Assembly (NCBI GenBank): GCA_028280485.1 | Contig: JANQLS010000049.1 | Coordinates: forward strand, 241,953 to 305,952 | Length of the DNA: 64,000 nucleotides | Reading direction: 5' to 3' | Source of the DNA: Planctomycetota bacterium | GTDB lineage: Bacteria; Planctomycetota; UBA8108; JACQVS01 | Position numbers and translations under genes: made by a program | Part shown: positions 25,906 through 34,095 of the stretch, piece by piece | Layout: the number at the start of each line of letters is the position of its first letter | Numbering within the stretch: the stretch's first letter is position 1 | The notes under the pieces: generated by a model | What the model was told of the DNA's origin: nothing | Seen by the model: the letters and a program-made list of their open reading frames with translations, nothing else | The model's database searches: none

Positions 25906-26727
25906 TCAAAGTAGTAGCTGCTGAGAGATCAATAGGTTCTTGGCAATCACCTCTCCCACCAGGACAAAGGCTACGATGACGTAAAGGATTCCTGTAGCTG
26001 ATTGATTACTGCGGATCCTCACACACTCAAAGGCCATATAAGCCATCGCCACAGGCAATACGATTCCAAAGAGCAGGCGAACACTTATAAAAAGGCCCGA
26101 TCCAGTGAAAAAGCCAACGGCTCCTCCAGCGCGTACCCAAATGTTCTCCCAATGAACCCCTTGGAAGTATGCCGAGATTCCGATCGCCAGGATCCTCAAG
26201 GTTAGCCCGAGAATAAAAAGGACGGTCACCCGCTTTAGAATCCCAAAGGAAAGACCTGGGCTCACCAGATACCAATGCCCTAAGATCATCGCAACTAATG
26301 AGCCCCCTAAAACCAAGGCTGAGGCCAAATAGTTGAGGAAGAGCCAGGTCGCTTGATGCCCTTCGATGGGGAGCTGATGCCCGAAGTTGTGAGAATCCGA
26401 CCACAAACCGGCAATCCCTAAAGCGATAGCGATCCAAAGGAGAACGGACGAGATCACTCCCCCCTTAGGTGAGATGAAGACATTGTAGAAAATTAATGCT
26501 CCACATGCGCCAAGGTGAAAGTAATCGAGGCCTCGCTCCGAAGCCAAAATGGCGAGGGCATAAAACAAGACGGCGAGCAAGCTCATCAGTATGAAGAACT
26601 TTCTCCCCATCTCTTTTGGAGGAATCCACGGCATACCGATAGCAATCCCCACAGCCATCACTGTGGAAAATAGGTAAAACGTGGTAAATCCCCCGCCAGC
26701 TGCGGTGTCTGCTTGAAGTAAAAACAC
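25906..26727 (-). CDS. polytopic membrane protein of unknown function
   Basis: A 273-aa protein starting at GTG 26727 with eight or nine hydrophobic segments and short loops. Conserved-looking features are PWIPPKEMGRKFF in the first loop and MILGHWYLVSPGLS in the middle, whose His and Trp could bind a cofactor. I do not recognise the family. It starts 21 bases after trxB on the same strand, so it is likely co-transcribed with thioredoxin reductase. Confidence 0.65.
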   Translation of the reverse strand: MFLLQADTAAGGGFTTFYLFSTVMAVGIAIGMPWIPPKEMGRKFFILMSLLAVLFYALAILASERGLDYFHLGACGALIFYNVFISPKGGVISSVLLWIAIALGIAGLWSDSHNFGHQLPIEGHQATWLFLNYLASALVLGGSLVAMILGHWYLVSPGLSFGILKRVTVLFILGLTLRILAIGISAYFQGVHWENIWVRAGGAVGFFTGSGLFISVRLLFGIVLPVAMAYMAFECVRIRSNQSATGILYVIVAFVLVGEVIAKNLLISQQLLL

Positions 26728-26748
26728 GGGAATGACTTTTTTAAAAGA

Positions 26749-27678
26749 TTACTCGTTGGAAGCGATCCAACGTTCAGCATCGATTGCGGCCATGCACCCC
26801 GTTCCCGCTGCGGTGATCGCTTGACGGTAAACGTGATCTTGGCAATCGCCACAGGCGAAGACACCTTCGATATTGGTCAGGCTGGTTCCCGGTTTCACTA
26901 AGAGGTAACCATTTTCATCCATATCGAGTTGATCTTTAAAAAGCTCGGTGTTGGGTGTGTGGCCAATCGCGAGAAATAAACCGTCGAGTTCGAGATCGGT
27001 TTCTTCGCCGTTGACGGTGTCTTTGAGCTTGGCCCCGGTGAGCTTGCCATCGGCACTGAGGTACTCGCTGACAGTCGTGTTGTAGATCACTTCGATCTTT
27101 TCGTTCGCCAAGGCACGTTCCTGCATGATTTTGGATGCTCGGAACTCATCTCGACGGTGAAGCAAATAGACCTTTGAAGCGAAGCGAGTTAAAAACGTCG
27201 CCTCTTCCATCGCGGAATCTCCTCCCCCGACGACTGCGATGACTTTATCTCTAAAAAATGCACCGTCGCAAGTCGCGCAAGTTGAAAGGCCTCGTCCCAT
27301 CAACTCGGCTTCTTTATCGAGTTTGAGAAGCTTGGGTTCGGCTCCGGTTGAAACGATAACCGTTTCCGCTTCAACGGGATCAGCTGAACCAGCGGGCCAA
27401 ACTTTAAATGGCTTCTGGGTGAGATCAACTTTCTCAACCAAGTTGTCTTCCATCTTCGCGCCGAAGCGTTCGGCTTGCTTTCGGAAGTCATCCATCAATT
27501 GAGGTCCCATTCTCCCCTCAGGAAAACCAGGGTAGTTCTCGACATCGGTAGTCGTCATCAATTGCCCCCCGGGCAACATTCCGGTGTAGCAAATAGGATC
27601 TAAGTTTGCTCTTGCGGTGTAAATGGCTGCAGTCAATCCTGCAGGACCCGAGCCAACGATGATCACTTTCTCAGCCAT
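26749..27678 (-). CDS. trxB: thioredoxin reductase
   Basis: NADPH-dependent flavoenzyme that reduces thioredoxin. The 309-aa protein has the FAD site VGSGPAGLTAAIYTARA at the N terminus, the redox pair CATC (C134, C137) followed by DGAFF, the NADPH site VVGGGDSAMEEATFL and the late FAD motif GVFACGDCQD. This is the bacterial low-molecular-weight form. It is followed by an unknown membrane protein 21 bases downstream. Thioredoxin itself is not in the window. Confidence 0.96.
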   Translation of the reverse strand: MAEKVIIVGSGPAGLTAAIYTARANLDPICYTGMLPGGQLMTTTDVENYPGFPEGRMGPQLMDDFRKQAERFGAKMEDNLVEKVDLTQKPFKVWPAGSADPVEAETVIVSTGAEPKLLKLDKEAELMGRGLSTCATCDGAFFRDKVIAVVGGGDSAMEEATFLTRFASKVYLLHRRDEFRASKIMQERALANEKIEVIYNTTVSEYLSADGKLTGAKLKDTVNGEETDLELDGLFLAIGHTPNTELFKDQLDMDENGYLLVKPGTSLTNIEGVFACGDCQDHVYRQAITAAGTGCMAAIDAERWIASNE

Positions 27679-27773
27679 AGATCTGCTCTTCTCTAAATGG
27701 AGTGGGTTGTTAACTTTTAAATTACTTTATTGAGTAAACGAGGTAGCAGCCTTGAGAGTTCCCAGCCGCAATT

Positions 27774-27991
27774 TCAAGCCCGAAGCGTAAGCGAGGGTTT
27801 CTTAGGATCAGCAAAGCTCTAATTTTTATTTAGGCGATTCGGATCAAAACTACGCTTTCGCTCCGTACGGCCATTCCAAGCCCGAAGTGTAAGCGAGGGT
27901 TCCTTAGGATCAGCAAAGCTCTAATTTTTATTCAGGCGATTCGGATCAAAACTACGCTTTCGCTCCGTACGACTCGCGGAGCGAGCCTAAT
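27774..27991. repeat. tandem 102-bp direct repeat with REP-like end
   Basis: Two units with period 102 (AAGCCCGAAGCG at 27776 and AAGCCCGAAGTG at 27878) share AGCGAGGGTT, CTTAGGATCAGCAAAGCTCTA and GCGATTCGGATCAAAACTACG. The array ends GACTCGCGGAGCGAGCCTAATAC, a degenerate GTAG-type unit in reverse. It is a diverged relative of the 106-bp array at 23446 (shared CCTTAG-ATCAGCAA and GCGATTC parts) and fills most of the 405-bp gap. Confidence 0.8.
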
Positions 27992-28083
27992 ACTAAGACA
28001 AGCGGGGATTATACACAGCTCAACGAGAATGAGGAACCCATCAGCCCCCGGGCTGGGCGTTTTTCAGGCGGGAAAGGAGTCCG

Positions 28084-28953
28084 TTAAAAATCCACAACTT
28101 CCTTGATGTCGAACCGTCCGCGCGTATCCCGCTGGAGGGTGGCGGCGGGAATCTCTGGATCGTGCTCGAAGACCACCACCCAGGCCTCATCCACAGCCCG
28201 GTTGAGGAAGGCTTCCTTTTCACTGTAGGTCGTTTGTGCACAGCGGTCGTAGCCCATGATCCAAGGTAGATGGAGGTGCTTGGAGGTTGGAATCAAATCG
28301 GAAGGAAATGCGACGGCTCCTACTCCCTGACCGACCAGAAGCCACTGGAGAGACTCCGTATGACCAAAGGCCAATTCCGCTTGAATTCCAGGGAGAATCT
28401 CCGTTTCCCCTTCCAGCTGAACGAGCGTGGCATTTTGTAGCGGCTTTATATTCTCACTTATGAAACTCGCTTGTTCACGGGGCCAAGGTTGATTGGCGTA
28501 ATCCCAATGATCCTTTTGAACGTAATGAACAGCTTGGGGAAAGGTGAGCTCTAATTCACCGGAATCGTTTCGCTGGGTGAGGCCTCCACCGTGATCAAAA
28601 TGAAGATGGGTAATGATGAGATCACTGACTCGATCGAGAGGAACCCCCCACTCCTTTGGAGGAGAAACTTGAATCTCGAACATCTCTTTAGATCGATCAT
28701 CGAACTTTTCTCCATTCCCGGCATCGATCAAGACACCCTGGACATCTCGACCATCTGCCGAAGTCCAATTTCCATCTTTTTCGATCCAAAGTAAGCGTGT
28801 AGCTAAGGGAATGCGGTTTTGATCATCCGCGGCGAGTTTTCTCTCCCACAAGATTCGAGGAACGGAACCAAACATGGCACCACCATCTAAACGAAACGTT
28901 CCCGCTAAGATGGTTTTTAATTTAAACTCGCCGACTTGATACACCATAACCAT
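28084..28953 (-). CDS. MBL-fold metallo-hydrolase
   Basis: A 289-aa cytoplasmic protein of the metallo-beta-lactamase superfamily. The zinc motif HLHFDHGGG (H116, H118, D120, H121) is intact. Later ligands fit AFGHTESLQWLL (about His 200s), AFPSDLIP and the final VVFEHDPEIPA. The superfamily covers hydrolases such as lactonases and glyoxalases, so the substrate cannot be named. It starts 32 bases after the ccmD-like gene, on the same strand, and may be the last gene of the ccm transcript, although its function looks unrelated. Confidence 0.85.
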   Translation of the reverse strand: MVMVYQVGEFKLKTILAGTFRLDGGAMFGSVPRILWERKLAADDQNRIPLATRLLWIEKDGNWTSADGRDVQGVLIDAGNGEKFDDRSKEMFEIQVSPPKEWGVPLDRVSDLIITHLHFDHGGGLTQRNDSGELELTFPQAVHYVQKDHWDYANQPWPREQASFISENIKPLQNATLVQLEGETEILPGIQAELAFGHTESLQWLLVGQGVGAVAFPSDLIPTSKHLHLPWIMGYDRCAQTTYSEKEAFLNRAVDEAWVVVFEHDPEIPAATLQRDTRGRFDIKEVVDF

Positions 28954-28985
28954 TCACCTTGAGAAAGTATCATGGATGTCTCCAC

Positions 28986-29258
28986 TTAGCCTTCACTTAC
29001 AGGAGGATTTGAACCACTTCCTGGTGAAGGATGAGTTTTCTCGAAACGATCCGTAAGATGATCGATGCGTTGCTGAGTTTTACCTAATTTGAACAAAACG
29101 AACAGGGTGAACAGGGCTAATAAGGCGATCACAAATCCGTAAGCTAACCAAACGTGCCCTCTGAAATCAGGCTCAGGTTGGGCTGGGGTTTGAGATTCGG
29201 CTTGAGCTAACAGCATCGAGCCCTGAACCAAGGTGTTTAATAAAATGTCGAAATTCAT
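28986..29258 (-). CDS. ccmD: CcmD-like small membrane protein
   Basis: A 90-aa protein with one transmembrane helix (HVWLAYGFVIALLALFTLF). In System I cytochrome c maturation, CcmD is a small single-span protein with an aromatic residue-rich start to the helix that helps release holo-CcmE from CcmABC; size, topology and position next to ccmC support that role. The C-terminal tail is Pro/Ser-rich and unlike typical CcmD. It is 9 bases after ccmC and 32 bases before the MBL gene. Confidence 0.7.
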   Translation of the reverse strand: MNFDILLNTLVQGSMLLAQAESQTPAQPEPDFRGHVWLAYGFVIALLALFTLFVLFKLGKTQQRIDHLTDRFEKTHPSPGSGSNPPVSEG

Positions 29259-29267
29259 TTTGAGTTC

Positions 29268-30092
29268 CTAAATCTTTTGACGCATGAAGGCATCTTCTAG
29301 TTGATCGCATTTGGCATCGGCTCGCATCGAGCTGGCTCGCAATCTCCAAAGCGCCATATAAAGAATGAAGAACGCTCCCGCTCCATACCAACGGGTGTAC
29401 GTCATAATCTCTTTTTGAGTCCCCTCCATCGTCAGCTCCATCGGATGGGATTCTTCTCCGAACAAACGAATTGCGTACCACACTAAGGGCACATTGATGG
29501 CAAAGAGGATTCCTAAAACTGAAGAAAAACGTGCTCGCTTAACTGGGTCATCGATCGCCATTCTAAACATAAGATAAGCCATGTAGGTGAACCACATGAT
29601 GGCAACAGTCAAGAGTCGCGGATCGCTCCAAATCCATGGTCGGCCCCAGGCAGCTTGCGCCCAAGTCATCCCAGTTAAAAGGGTGATACTACAGGCAATC
29701 ACTGCGAGTTCGATGCAAGCCGCAGCACTTTGATCCCATTTCAGATCGTTTGTTTTCAACTGCCAAAACGAAATCCCGCCGGCCATTAGAAACATCGCCA
29801 AACAGGTGATCGCTGAAGGAAAGTGAAAATAGAAGATGAGATAACTCTCACCCAGCATAATCTCTTTCATGGGGACGTCATGGCAAACTTGGCGCAAGGT
29901 TTCAATCACCAACGCCCATCCCACGATTAAATGAACCCCGAGTGGAATCGACTTTAAGGTGAAACATAAAGCGATAAAGATCCCGGCTCCCGACAACCAT
30001 TTTGTTCGAGCGCCTAAGGATTCAAAGCCTGGGAGCATGTAGAGTGCTGCGACCAAGACAGTGGCAACTAAGATTTTAAAAGCATCTTTCAT
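29268..30092 (-). CDS. ccmC: cytochrome c maturation heme handling protein CcmC
   Basis: A 274-aa integral membrane protein with about eight segments. Residues from GMTWAQAAWGRPWIWSDPRL form the tryptophan-rich WWD motif that holds heme on the periplasmic face in the CcmC/CcmF/CcsA family, and the flanking His residues are expected heme ligands. CcmC passes heme to CcmE. It is longer than typical CcmC, with extra N-terminal segments. It lies 22 bases after ccmB and next to a ccmD-like gene. Confidence 0.85.
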   Translation of the reverse strand: MKDAFKILVATVLVAALYMLPGFESLGARTKWLSGAGIFIALCFTLKSIPLGVHLIVGWALVIETLRQVCHDVPMKEIMLGESYLIFYFHFPSAITCLAMFLMAGGISFWQLKTNDLKWDQSAAACIELAVIACSITLLTGMTWAQAAWGRPWIWSDPRLLTVAIMWFTYMAYLMFRMAIDDPVKRARFSSVLGILFAINVPLVWYAIRLFGEESHPMELTMEGTQKEIMTYTRWYGAGAFFILYMALWRLRASSMRADAKCDQLEDAFMRQKI

Positions 30093-30114
30093 AATTTGAT
30101 CAACTCAAATTGAG

Positions 30115-30816
30115 TTACTCTTCGACCACCTTGGGGAAGAGAAGGTAACAAGCACAAACGTAAATTGCGGCTAAGGCTCCTAAGGTTGCCATCGCCGTCT
30201 CGGGTGAGGTGTAAGTCACCGCTAATTCAGGATCCGTAAACAAACGAGGATTAGCTGAAAGAACGACGATGATCACCGGGATCATCAAGGGGAAAAGCAA
30301 GATCCGCAAGATCACTTCTCCTCCTTTTAAACCTACGGTCATCGCGCTGAGAAGAACTCCTGGCGCCACGTAAACCAAGCAAAAGAGAGCCGTCACCACC
30401 GTGATGGGTAAGATGCGGTCTGAATATTGACCGTAGATTTCAAAATCAAAAAGCACGACGTAGGCGGCTAAGACCATGAACGACATCACCAGTACGTACA
30501 ACCACACGGCCATCATTTTAGCGAGGTAATAGACCCCAGCGTCGATTGGCGCAGTCACGATAGCAGCCATCGCACCATTTTCTCGTTCGGGGAGAAAGGC
30601 TCGTGAAAGCCCAACGGTTCCCGAAAAGATGATGGCGATCCAATAGTAAATCGGCCCGAAAGTATCGATGAGCTCCGTTTTTTGAGACACGGTATAACTT
30701 CCTATAAACAGAAGCAAGACCGCGAAGAGACACATGTTGAGAGTCGTTTCCCGGCGACGAAACTCGACGGCTAAATCCCAACGAATCAATGAGAAGAAGG
30801 CTCTCCATCCGTTCAT
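30115..30816 (-). CDS. ccmB: heme exporter permease CcmB
   Basis: A 233-aa membrane protein with six predicted helices, the permease half of the CcmAB transporter. Family features include an N-terminal amphipathic stretch with WRAFFSLIRWDLAVEFRRRE and the loop LSRAFLPERENGAMAAIV, then many segments ending LFPKVVEE. In System I, CcmAB drives release of heme-bound CcmE from CcmCD. Its ATG overlaps the ccmA stop by four bases (30813-30816). Confidence 0.9.
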   Translation of the reverse strand: MNGWRAFFSLIRWDLAVEFRRRETTLNMCLFAVLLLFIGSYTVSQKTELIDTFGPIYYWIAIIFSGTVGLSRAFLPERENGAMAAIVTAPIDAGVYYLAKMMAVWLYVLVMSFMVLAAYVVLFDFEIYGQYSDRILPITVVTALFCLVYVAPGVLLSAMTVGLKGGEVILRILLFPLMIPVIIVVLSANPRLFTDPELAVTYTSPETAMATLGALAAIYVCACYLLFPKVVEE

Positions 30817-31574
30817 GCTCTCTTAGATCCTCCTTCCGTTGAAGAAGCCTCTAAGAGCAACTCTCGGATCGATTCAGATTCTTGAGCGGCGAGTTCACCA
30901 TCTTTCAAAGCGATGGCAGAACTCGACAGTTCGAGACCGAGATCGAGATCGTGAGTGATGAAGATGATCGTGCGACCTTGTTCCCGTTGAGAACGGATGA
31001 CTTGAGCGATGAGTTCACGCCCTTTAGGATCCAAACCCGTAAAGGGTTCATCGAGAAGCCACAATTGAGGATCGTGTAACAAACTCCTGATCAGAGTCGC
31101 ACGCTGGATCATACCTCGAGAAAAATTTCGAACGGGTTCGTTACTTCGATCTTGAAGACCGAGAGTTTCTATCAGCTGGCGAGTCGCTTCGGACATGCCC
31201 CCCAGGCCGTAGAGGGAACTGTAGAACTTTAAATTCTCGTTGAGGGAGAGGTCGGCCCTCAAGGCACTTTCGTGAAAGACGACTCCCATTTGAGTACGAG
31301 CTTCCAGCTTGTGCTTCACCAGATCTTTACCGAAGACCATCGCTTTGCCGGAGGTGGGCAAAGTGCGGCTGGAGAGGATTTTTAGAAGAGTCGACTTCCC
31401 CGCCCCATTAGCTCCGAAGACAGCTAAACAATCCCCTTTCGAAACTCGAAGAGACACGCCTCTAAGAGCGAGTCGAAAGCCGTATTTCTTCCATAAGTTC
31501 TCAACCTCGATGGCCGGAACTTCACCCGAGTGATTTTCTTCGGGAGCTGAAGAGGGAGACGGAGCGGCGGACAC
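30813..31574 (-). CDS. ccmA: heme exporter ATPase CcmA
   Basis: A 253-aa ABC ATPase: Walker A FGANGAGKSTLLK, the signature VRNFSRGMIQRATLIRSLL (an NFSRGM variant of LSGGQ), Walker B LWLLDEPFTGLD and the switch His in IIFITHD. Its N terminus has about 20 Ser/Pro/Glu-rich residues before the domain. It pairs with ccmB, which overlaps it by four bases, and energises heme-CcmE release. It lies only two bases after the 497-aa orphan gene upstream. Confidence 0.92.
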   Translation of the reverse strand: MSAAPSPSSAPEENHSGEVPAIEVENLWKKYGFRLALRGVSLRVSKGDCLAVFGANGAGKSTLLKILSSRTLPTSGKAMVFGKDLVKHKLEARTQMGVVFHESALRADLSLNENLKFYSSLYGLGGMSEATRQLIETLGLQDRSNEPVRNFSRGMIQRATLIRSLLHDPQLWLLDEPFTGLDPKGRELIAQVIRSQREQGRTIIFITHDLDLGLELSSSAIALKDGELAAQESESIRELLLEASSTEGGSKRA

Positions 31575-31576
31575 GT

Positions 31577-33070
31577 TTAGCTGGTAGCCTTTTCACTGTT
31601 ACGAATCGCTTTCGCTAAATCTTCGAGCAAGAGTAAGCGCTCTTGGACCTTCGCGGGATCCGTACTACCTTCTTTTTCTAATTCTTCGAGGCGCTTGGAG
31701 ATCTCTTTGACTTTTTCAGGCATCTCGGAGCTGGGCTTCGCCTCGGATGGAGTTTGGGCCTGAGCCTTCGTCTCTCGAAGTTCACTCACTTCGTATCGAG
31801 CTAAGGAGAGCAGCGTTTTTCGCTTTTCTTGATATTGATTCTTAGCGATTTGGCCCTTTTCAAATTGCGCATCCAATTGAGCGATACGCTGAATGATTTC
31901 TTCACCCGAGGCCTCTTTCAGCACGGCCTCAACTCGAGGAGCTCGGCTTCCCAAAACTAAACCGATTAAAACCGCGAACAAGCTTCCGAGAACTAGCGAC
32001 AAAACGACCTTAAGCGCTCCGGAATTAATTTGCCTCAAGACCATACTATCGACAGTCAAAACGAGCCCGAGCGGGGCGTTTTCTTTCAGGTTACTTTGAC
32101 CCATCAGGTTCCAAGTGAGAGGTTTAGCAGTTGCCTGTTCCTCTTCGGCCAGCATGGGATCTAATCGTTTTCGAGTTTGACTCGACTTCAAAGCCGGACT
32201 CGCGATTTCCATATCTTGGTGAATACACCAAGCCGTGAACTGCTCAAGAGGAAGATCGACCGGATAAGCAAAGGCTTGCTCTTGGTAAGCAGGGACCCGG
32301 TAAGTCAGCATGTAAAAGACGCCTCGGTTGGCTTCGGTATAAGGAGCCTGAGGAGAATCGAGGATTGCCCAACCATCTTTGGTGATCGTCCAGCTTGGAG
32401 CTTGGCTCCGATCATGCACGTAAAACGCTTCGTTTTTGATGATCTTTGCTTTCTCGGGTAATGGAACTCTCGCGACGGCTCGGACCGTTTTTCCCGAGAT
32501 CGTCCTGAGCGGCTTGCCGACGTACATCGTGCCAGCGTAGTTCTGGACCATCAAATTGACGTGCACTTCGAGCTCTTTATCTTCACCGGGCCCACCCCTT
32601 AATAGATAAAGAGTTTCCATTCCGGTTTGGGGAAGGAATTTCGAATCGTCAGAAAGCTCGTAGAGGATAAACTCCGTATCTCCTTCAGAGGAGATTTGAA
32701 CGTTGAGGGTATGAAGAGGGATCGATGATTCGACGGAGGCAACAAAGACTTTCCCTGCTGGAATCTGGCTGAGACCATTTAAGGTCAACTCGAAGTTACC
32801 GTTTTCATCGGTCTTACCGGCCCACTTCTTACCAACTTGAACTCCCTCGGTAATCCTTAACTCGAAATTCTTATCGATGATGGGCAAACGAGGAGCTGTG
32901 GCTTTAAATCCAGAGCCGGCCTCATCGAGAGTTCCCATCCCTCCTGTCTTTAACATTTGAGTCCCATTGACCAAACGTCCTTTGAGAACAGGAGCCTGGG
33001 CTTTTACTGGAGCGGTGATGAGAAAGGCTCCAAAAACTAAAATCAACTTCACTACGAGGCGTGTGACCAC
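31577..33070 (-). CDS. exported protein with anchored coiled-coil, inside the ccm cluster
   Basis: 497 aa. Signal peptide (LVVKLILVFGAFLITAPVKAQA), a long periplasmic part of beta-rich character (Gly/Asn-rich ENGNFELTLNG motif as in carboxypeptidase-regulatory-like domains), one transmembrane segment near residue 365 (VVLSLVLGSLFAVLIGLVLG), and a cytoplasmic helical tail of about 120 residues with coiled-coil features (AQFEKGQIAKNQYQEKR). I do not recognise the protein. Lying between the ccmI-like gene and ccmA with gaps of 33 and 2 bases, it may be an added part of the maturation machinery; that is inferred from position alone. Confidence 0.7.
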   Translation of the reverse strand: MVTRLVVKLILVFGAFLITAPVKAQAPVLKGRLVNGTQMLKTGGMGTLDEAGSGFKATAPRLPIIDKNFELRITEGVQVGKKWAGKTDENGNFELTLNGLSQIPAGKVFVASVESSIPLHTLNVQISSEGDTEFILYELSDDSKFLPQTGMETLYLLRGGPGEDKELEVHVNLMVQNYAGTMYVGKPLRTISGKTVRAVARVPLPEKAKIIKNEAFYVHDRSQAPSWTITKDGWAILDSPQAPYTEANRGVFYMLTYRVPAYQEQAFAYPVDLPLEQFTAWCIHQDMEIASPALKSSQTRKRLDPMLAEEEQATAKPLTWNLMGQSNLKENAPLGLVLTVDSMVLRQINSGALKVVLSLVLGSLFAVLIGLVLGSRAPRVEAVLKEASGEEIIQRIAQLDAQFEKGQIAKNQYQEKRKTLLSLARYEVSELRETKAQAQTPSEAKPSSEMPEKVKEISKRLEELEKEGSTDPAKVQERLLLLEDLAKAIRNSEKATS

Positions 33071-33103
33071 GTCAATTTCCTTCTATTTTTAAACGATGAG
33101 TTG

Positions 33104-33475
33104 TTATTGGTTCTTCTTGTACTGTTCGACAAGCTTTTCGATCGCTTGCGTTTCTTCAGCTGAGAGCTGAGGCGAATCACGATTGACAATACGCTTAATC
33201 GTCGCACTGCGAACTTTATTCAACTCTTTGGTGACTTGAATGGCTTCGTGCTTTGCTTGTTCACGAAGCTTTTCGTAGTCTTCTCCTAACAAGCTACCTT
33301 CTTCGTGCTCAACTTCGATATCCTTGAGCTTTCTCAACGCACGATCTTTAGCCCGTTTGAGATGCAAGATCCGCTCGGAATCTTCGCGAAGATCCCAAGT
33401 CTCTCGGACTGCGAGCATCGCGTAGATCAAGATCAAGAGCGTTCCGACGGCAACTAAAGCTAATGTGTAAGACAT
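33104..33475 (-). CDS. CcmI-like membrane-anchored helical protein
   Basis: A 123-aa protein: an N-terminal segment (TLALVAVGTLLILIYAML) followed by a charged, coiled-coil helix with RALRKLKDIEVEHEEGSLLGEDY. The latter resembles the CcmI N-terminal cytoplasmic element (LKDLExD-x-x-G-x-Lxxxdy). In System I, CcmI presents apocytochrome to CcmF. The TPR domain of CcmI is absent, so if correct this is a minimal version. It sits 17 bases after the ccmH-like gene. Confidence 0.6.
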   Translation of the reverse strand: MSYTLALVAVGTLLILIYAMLAVRETWDLREDSERILHLKRAKDRALRKLKDIEVEHEEGSLLGEDYEKLREQAKHEAIQVTKELNKVRSATIKRIVNRDSPQLSAEETQAIEKLVEQYKKNQ

Positions 33476-33492
33476 TTCGAATTACCTAATCC

Positions 33493-34071
33493 TCAATCCA
33501 TTTCCTCAAGTTCGCGCTCGATGGCATCACCGAGTTGGCGATCTTCATCCGTCAAGGCCTGATCACTTGAAGTCGAATCAGCTGAACTTGATTCAGGGGA
33601 ACTTTTCGGACTCTCTAACACTTTATTGGTCACAGATTTTAAAAATAAAACGACCCCGATGAGAGCCCCCATCAAGAGAACGAAAGGGCCTCCATAAACC
33701 AAGAGACCCGACATCCCTTTAGCTTTGATGCGTCCAACAGCTTTAGGGCCGTGCCACTCAATCTGTTGGTTGAGAATCTCTTCATCACTTTTCCCCTGCT
33801 TGACCATCGCGAGAACTTCATTTTTTTGATGGTCCGCACATGAATTGGGGCAACCGTTGAGGCTGAGGGTCCAATTCTCTTTGGGGCAATTGCAGATCAC
33901 CATACTGAAGAGGCGATTGATACGTTGCTCTTGCTCTACCGTAATATCGCTCGCATCGAACTTACCGTGATCATGATCGTGATGATCACCTTGCTGAGCC
34001 CATAAGCTAATGGGAGAACTCACTAAGAAGGGAACGAGAATGAGTTTTACGCTCAATATGAAGGTCTTCAT
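33493..34071 (-). CDS. ccmH: CcmH-like thiol protein with CxC variant motif
   Basis: A 192-aa exported protein with signal peptide ending near WAQQ and a His-rich stretch GDHHDHDHGK right after it. The CcmH region reads LFSMVICNCPKENW with C60 and C62, then C74 and C78; KQGKSDEEILNQQIEWHGPKAVG is the following helical part found in CcmH. Classical CcmH has LRCxxCQ; here the pair is CxC with two further Cys. It should keep apocytochrome cysteines reduced. A transmembrane helix is near residue 125. Placed between ccmF (24 bases) and the ccmI-like gene. Confidence 0.75.
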   Translation of the reverse strand: MKTFILSVKLILVPFLVSSPISLWAQQGDHHDHDHGKFDASDITVEQEQRINRLFSMVICNCPKENWTLSLNGCPNSCADHQKNEVLAMVKQGKSDEEILNQQIEWHGPKAVGRIKAKGMSGLLVYGGPFVLLMGALIGVVLFLKSVTNKVLESPKSSPESSSADSTSSDQALTDEDRQLGDAIERELEEMD

Positions 34072-34095
34072 GTTCTTTTCGCTTGAGAGATCGAT

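Noticed and set aside
28025..28050. CAGCCC/GGGCTG hairpin after the MBL gene as a terminator
   Set aside because: Only a two-base loop and no T-run on the relevant strand.
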